A stretch of DNA of 64,000 nucleotides from Rhodohalobacter mucosus (lineage in GTDB: Bacteria > Bacteroidota > Rhodothermia > Balneolales > Balneolaceae). Position numbers and translations under genes: made by a program. Location of the stretch: positions 1-64,000 of the forward strand of contig NZ_QGGB01000007.1 in the NCBI RefSeq assembly GCF_003150675.1. The letters run 5' to 3'. Shown one piece after another: positions 60,468-64,000 of this stretch (position 1 is the first letter of the stretch; each line of letters opens with the position of its first letter). Under the pieces are notes generated by a model, which saw only the letters and a program-made list of their open reading frames with translations, was not told where the DNA came from and searched no databases.

Positions 60468-63400
60468 TAAATCTGATCGGGTGATACAATGAGATAGCTT
60501 ACCACTTCAAAATCATTCACCCCTTTAAAGGAATGTTTACTGATGGTAGTACCACCTCGGGTGAACAAACTCTCCACACCTTTTTCCTCTGCCTTCCCTG
60601 AAATGGACTTCACCGCCTTTTCTAAAAGTGCCTGATATTTTTCCATCCTTGTACCATCTTCAGTTTGCTTCATGAACGTTTTGAAAGCATCATTTTCGGA
60701 GGAAGTATTCCCAAGGCTAAGTAGTTTAAAGATGTCTAAGAGTTTTTTTGTCTTGGTAAATGGAATAGCCGCATTACCATCGGCATCCACATATGCGAGA
60801 TAGTACGGAGCAATTGAATAATTTGGATCAATACTGATATTTGGATTATCCGATTTTAAACAAAAAAGTACACCTGCGGCAGAATTTTCTGTTATAAACT
60901 CGTCAGGATTTACACAAGCTCTACCACCAATTGGAAGCTTTGTAAGTTCTTCTTCGTGGTTTTTCAGGTATTCAGCCAAATCCATACGAAAGTCATTCAG
61001 TGTTAAATCAGTTATTGAAATTCCACTACCTAAATCCTCAAGATCGAGTACCTCATCCTGCAATTGCTCCATTTGCCTGCGACGATACTCTAAATCGTTC
61101 ATGGTGGCAGAATCCTTATACTCAATTACATTTTCTTCCCCGGTTGCTGAAATATCCAAGAGCACCATTCTACCAGACACTCTGGCCTCCAGGTTAATGT
61201 ACTCATCCAATTCAAGGTTTGGCCAAAAATTCACTAATTGAATCTTACTGTTAATTGACCCTAAGCGATCGACTCGTCCAAATCTTTGTATAATTCTGAC
61301 TGGATTCCAGTGTATATCGTAGTTGACTACAAAATCACAATCCTGGAGATTTTGTCCTTCTGAAATACAATCGGTGGCAATTACAATATCAATTTCTTTT
61401 GTGGCCTCCTCATCAATTTTCATGCGCTCTTTTGAGATAGGAGAAAACCAGGTAATGATAGAAGCTAAATCGGTTCTAATACCGGGAAGGGTACATTTAT
61501 TACCAGAATTACCACCCGTTACTAATGCAACATGAAGGCCCAATTCATCCTTAGCCCACTTTGAGATATCATCATATAAATATTCTGCTGTATCCGTAAA
61601 AGCAGTGAAGATCAGAGCCTTTTTATTACCGGCATTAATTGGGTTTTCAGCCTTTTCCCGAAGCAGCGTTTTTAGTTCTTTTAGTTTTGCGTCATTCTCT
61701 GTTTTAACAGAATTTGCTGTTCTGTAGAGCTTTAATAGCTTTTCCTCATCTTCCTGAAGTTCTTCTTTCCAGCGAATTAAATCCATGTCCTGAATTAGAA
61801 CCTTAATTTTATTTCCAATCAGGAATGGCTCCATTGACTCGTCTTCCAGATCCACATCCTCAATGGACAATTCATCTATCTCATCTACACTATCAATTTT
61901 ATCTATCAAATCCTGAACTTTTTCATGTAGCTTACCAAGTGTGGACGAAAATGATACTACGGAACTCTCTAATCTTTTAAGAAGATTCACTCGCATCAGA
62001 TGTATCAGACTTTGCTCACGATCTACCTGTTTAAATACCGAACCCTGAGCAACTTGAGTATCATATTTTTGGGCATACTCGTCTCGTTTTTCCGGAAGCA
62101 AATATTTGAGGGGAGCATAAGCCGCTAAATTTAATTTCCTAATTTCTCTGTTTATCTCTTTAAGGGGAGGGAACTCATTCTTAAGATCAATATCAGGCTT
62201 CTTGTTGATTGGCTTCAATCTTTCCGGAAATGTCCCAAAATCTTCACCTTTGAAATACTTAGTAATGTGCTTTCTCGATCTTGCAATAGTGAGTAAATCA
62301 AGCAGTTTGAAATAATCAAAGTTCAGAGCATCTAATAGGGATTCGGTGGTTCGTTGCTCAGCTTCAAAATTCTGCCACTGATTGAATTTAGTTTGTGCCT
62401 TTTTGAGGGTTTGCTCAATGCTATGAATGCCTGACTCATATAATGCGTCGTCGCTGCCTTCAGTTATAAAAGCCACCTGATTCTTAAGGTCATTCATTCG
62501 GTTATTTACCGGGGTAGCCGAAAGCATTAATACTTTAGTCTTAACACCGCTTTTTATTATCTGGTGCATGAGCTTCCCGTAGCGGGTTACTCCATCTTTT
62601 TTTGGCGGATTATTTCTAAAGTTATGTGATTCATCAATTACAATTAAATCATAAGTGCCCCAATTCACAGTCTCCAGATTGATATCACCTGACATACCAC
62701 CATCCCTGGTAAGATCGGTATGGTTCAATACATCATAATTAAAGCGATCTTCAGCGAATAAATTTCTTTTATCATTTAATGTATAAATAGTCCAGTTATC
62801 TCGGAGTTTCTTTGGAGCTAATACAAGAACTCGATCATTTCTCAACTCATAATACTTTATCACTGCAAGCGCCTCAAAGGTCTTTCCTAACCCTACACTA
62901 TCCGCTATGATACATCCATTATGCTGCTCAATTTTACTAATGGCACTGATTACTCCGTCAATTTGAAATTTGTATAGTTTATTCCAAACCAGCGTGTTTT
63001 TTATGCCGGTACGAGTTTTCATAACCCGTTCCTCATCAATCAGATCTAATGAGTCCTTAAAAAGGTGATAGAGCGTTTGAAAGTATAATTTCTGAGGAGA
63101 TCTTGGCTTGTAAATGCTTTTTAATGAGTCAGAAAGTAATTCCATTGCTTCTTTACCGGAACCAGTATTATTCCATATTTGCTGAAACCAATTATTAAGC
63201 CGAAGCACATTATCATCATCCTCAAATAAACTATTCATCTCATGGCCAGAAGAAGGGATAACCCCAAGGCCAGAACTTGTTAATGTTGATGAACCATTAA
63301 TAACAGAATGTTCTCCCCCATCTTGAAACACCTCATAGTGGTTCGCATTTAGTGGGTCATAAGAACCTTTTACTTCTACTTTATCATTAAGCCATTCATC

Positions 63401-63676
63401 AAATTGCTTTGCCAAAGCTTGTACTGTAAGTTCATTTCGCAGCTCACGATCATTGACATCTCCGAGAATAGGAGGCAGGCCTTCAAGTTCCTCTGGAAAC
63501 ATATCTTTCAGAGAAATCAACAGCTTTACAGATTCAACCTGATTGAGCTCTTCACTAATAGCTGAATATCCAAACAAAGACAATTTTCTTGTTATGATAT
63601 TCAGTTTGTCCCCTTTACCAATAGCTTTTTTTAAAGCATCAAGTACACGCCCGTTGTCTCTGTTGTCTAAAATCAT
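60467..63676 (-). CDS. SNF2-type helicase with PLD-like N-terminus
   Basis: 1,069 residues. Residues 1-115 look like a phospholipase-D-like domain (GDKLNIITRKLSLFGYSAIS, VKLLISL) without a visible HKD. The motor has ADSVGLGKTFEA near 262, VIDESHNF near 347, VLMLSATPVNN, and HWNPVRIIQRFGRVDRLGS near 795. A long helical insert occupies 400-640. This is the first gene of a five-gene defence operon, and its translation is coupled to the next. Confidence 0.85.
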   Translation of the reverse strand: MILDNRDNGRVLDALKKAIGKGDKLNIITRKLSLFGYSAISEELNQVESVKLLISLKDMFPEELEGLPPILGDVNDRELRNELTVQALAKQFDEWLNDKVEVKGSYDPLNANHYEVFQDGGEHSVINGSSTLTSSGLGVIPSSGHEMNSLFEDDDNVLRLNNWFQQIWNNTGSGKEAMELLSDSLKSIYKPRSPQKLYFQTLYHLFKDSLDLIDEERVMKTRTGIKNTLVWNKLYKFQIDGVISAISKIEQHNGCIIADSVGLGKTFEALAVIKYYELRNDRVLVLAPKKLRDNWTIYTLNDKRNLFAEDRFNYDVLNHTDLTRDGGMSGDINLETVNWGTYDLIVIDESHNFRNNPPKKDGVTRYGKLMHQIIKSGVKTKVLMLSATPVNNRMNDLKNQVAFITEGSDDALYESGIHSIEQTLKKAQTKFNQWQNFEAEQRTTESLLDALNFDYFKLLDLLTIARSRKHITKYFKGEDFGTFPERLKPINKKPDIDLKNEFPPLKEINREIRKLNLAAYAPLKYLLPEKRDEYAQKYDTQVAQGSVFKQVDREQSLIHLMRVNLLKRLESSVVSFSSTLGKLHEKVQDLIDKIDSVDEIDELSIEDVDLEDESMEPFLIGNKIKVLIQDMDLIRWKEELQEDEEKLLKLYRTANSVKTENDAKLKELKTLLREKAENPINAGNKKALIFTAFTDTAEYLYDDISKWAKDELGLHVALVTGGNSGNKCTLPGIRTDLASIITWFSPISKERMKIDEEATKEIDIVIATDCISEGQNLQDCDFVVNYDIHWNPVRIIQRFGRVDRLGSINSKIQLVNFWPNLELDEYINLEARVSGRMVLLDISATGEENVIEYKDSATMNDLEYRRRQMEQLQDEVLDLEDLGSGISITDLTLNDFRMDLAEYLKNHEEELTKLPIGGRACVNPDEFITENSAAGVLFCLKSDNPNISIDPNYSIAPYYLAYVDADGNAAIPFTKTKKLLDIFKLLSLGNTSSENDAFKTFMKQTEDGTRMEKYQALLEKAVKSISGKAEEKGVESLFTRGGTTISKHSFKGVNDFEVVSYLIVSPDQI

Positions 63677-64000
63677 TTATTAATTAACTTCTTTGCTAAT
63701 TTATACTCCCGATCAAACGGCACCTTCTCTATCCGAAATAATAATTTGGCAATGCAATCGCTCAACTTACGTAATAATAGGTAAATACTATTTAGTCACA
63801 TAAACTAATTCTCTTAATAGATAGTATATGGTACCTGTTTTTTGGTAATCGTTTCAAGTTATATCTACTCGAACAATTTCTATTGCATTTTTTTAATTCT
63901 TAGTGTGGAATATCCGAAATGTACTGTAATGTGCTCACCGAGTACGTGAATACCGCTTGGCTGACATCATGTCGTTATGAAACATCCATCAAATTTGTCA
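63677..64000. other. Right-end spacer, upstream of the defence operon
   Basis: 324 bp, AT-rich, with no gene seen. It should hold the minus-strand promoter for the helicase-mod-res operon. No repeat of the tRNA 3' end is visible. Confidence 0.5.

Noticed and set aside
53365-63676. DISARM, BREX or Druantia system
   Set aside because: DISARM core genes (DUF1998, PLD nuclease pairs), PglX/PglZ, DruH and DruE are absent. The genes are a type III RM pair plus a helicase, DUF4391 and an OLD-like ATPase.
63677-64000. attR of the tRNA-targeted element at the right end
   Set aside because: No copy of the tRNA T-arm/acceptor sequence is visible there.

Overview
The window looks like the chromosome of a Balneolota/Rhodothermota-type bacterium (FCB group). 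The reasons are an AccD of the Bacteroidota kind without zinc cysteines, a DhnA-type class I aldolase, DUF3109, DUF3857 and DUF3667-like proteins, and a sigma-54 factor among housekeeping genes. No rRNA is present, so this placement is inference.

Region 1 (1-23.84 kb) is ordinary core genome: a transposase-like fragment at the left edge, pyrC, a DUF3857 protein, tsaB, accD, obgE, dprA, a DUF3109 gene, rpoN, a membrane protein, an Lrp regulator, serS, dusB, a class I fbaB, a lysyl-PG-synthase-type membrane protein, radA, rpsU, mnmD, a kynureninase-like gene and vapBC. Its spacers hold several families of short dispersed and tandem repeats.

Region 2 (23.84-30 kb) starts at a tRNA with anticodon CAT, followed by a tyrosine integrase. 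Beyond the integrase stop codon is a four-cassette integron array with no integron integrase (a CALIN). Four attC sites read on the minus strand, and their R'' boxes match the 5' edges of their own cassettes. The cassettes carry a DUF2971 gene, a membrane protein, a PLDc_N plus NERD pair and an HsdR_N-type nuclease-like gene. One attC is split in its core by a 591-nt group II intron that has lost its reverse transcriptase.

Region 3 (31.8-53.0 kb) is a tight minus-strand operon of about 24 genes that I read as the morphogenesis and antirestriction module of a tailless, membrane-containing icosahedral virus or provirus. Many of the small proteins end in one C-terminal membrane segment and a basic tail, and some share an N-terminal SSY/GLG signature. 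Two neighbouring beta-rich proteins are capsid candidates. There is a lytic transglycosylase, a D,D-peptidase, a peptidoglycan-binding protein and a holin-like protein, but no recognisable terminase, portal or tail gene. The operon also encodes a RadA/Sak4-like ATPase fused to a ParB-like domain. Its largest product is a 2,524-residue protein joining an EF-hand-like loop, a RelA/SpoT-like domain, an N6-adenine methylase and a SNF2-type helicase. An R-x-N-P motif recurs at domain joints in the large proteins.

Region 4 (53.4-63.7 kb) is an AT-rich minus-strand defence operon: SNF2/PLD-like helicase, DUF4391, type III Mod, type III Res and an AAA ATPase. The right attachment site of the tRNA-targeted element was not found, so the element probably continues beyond 64 kb, or its right end has decayed.
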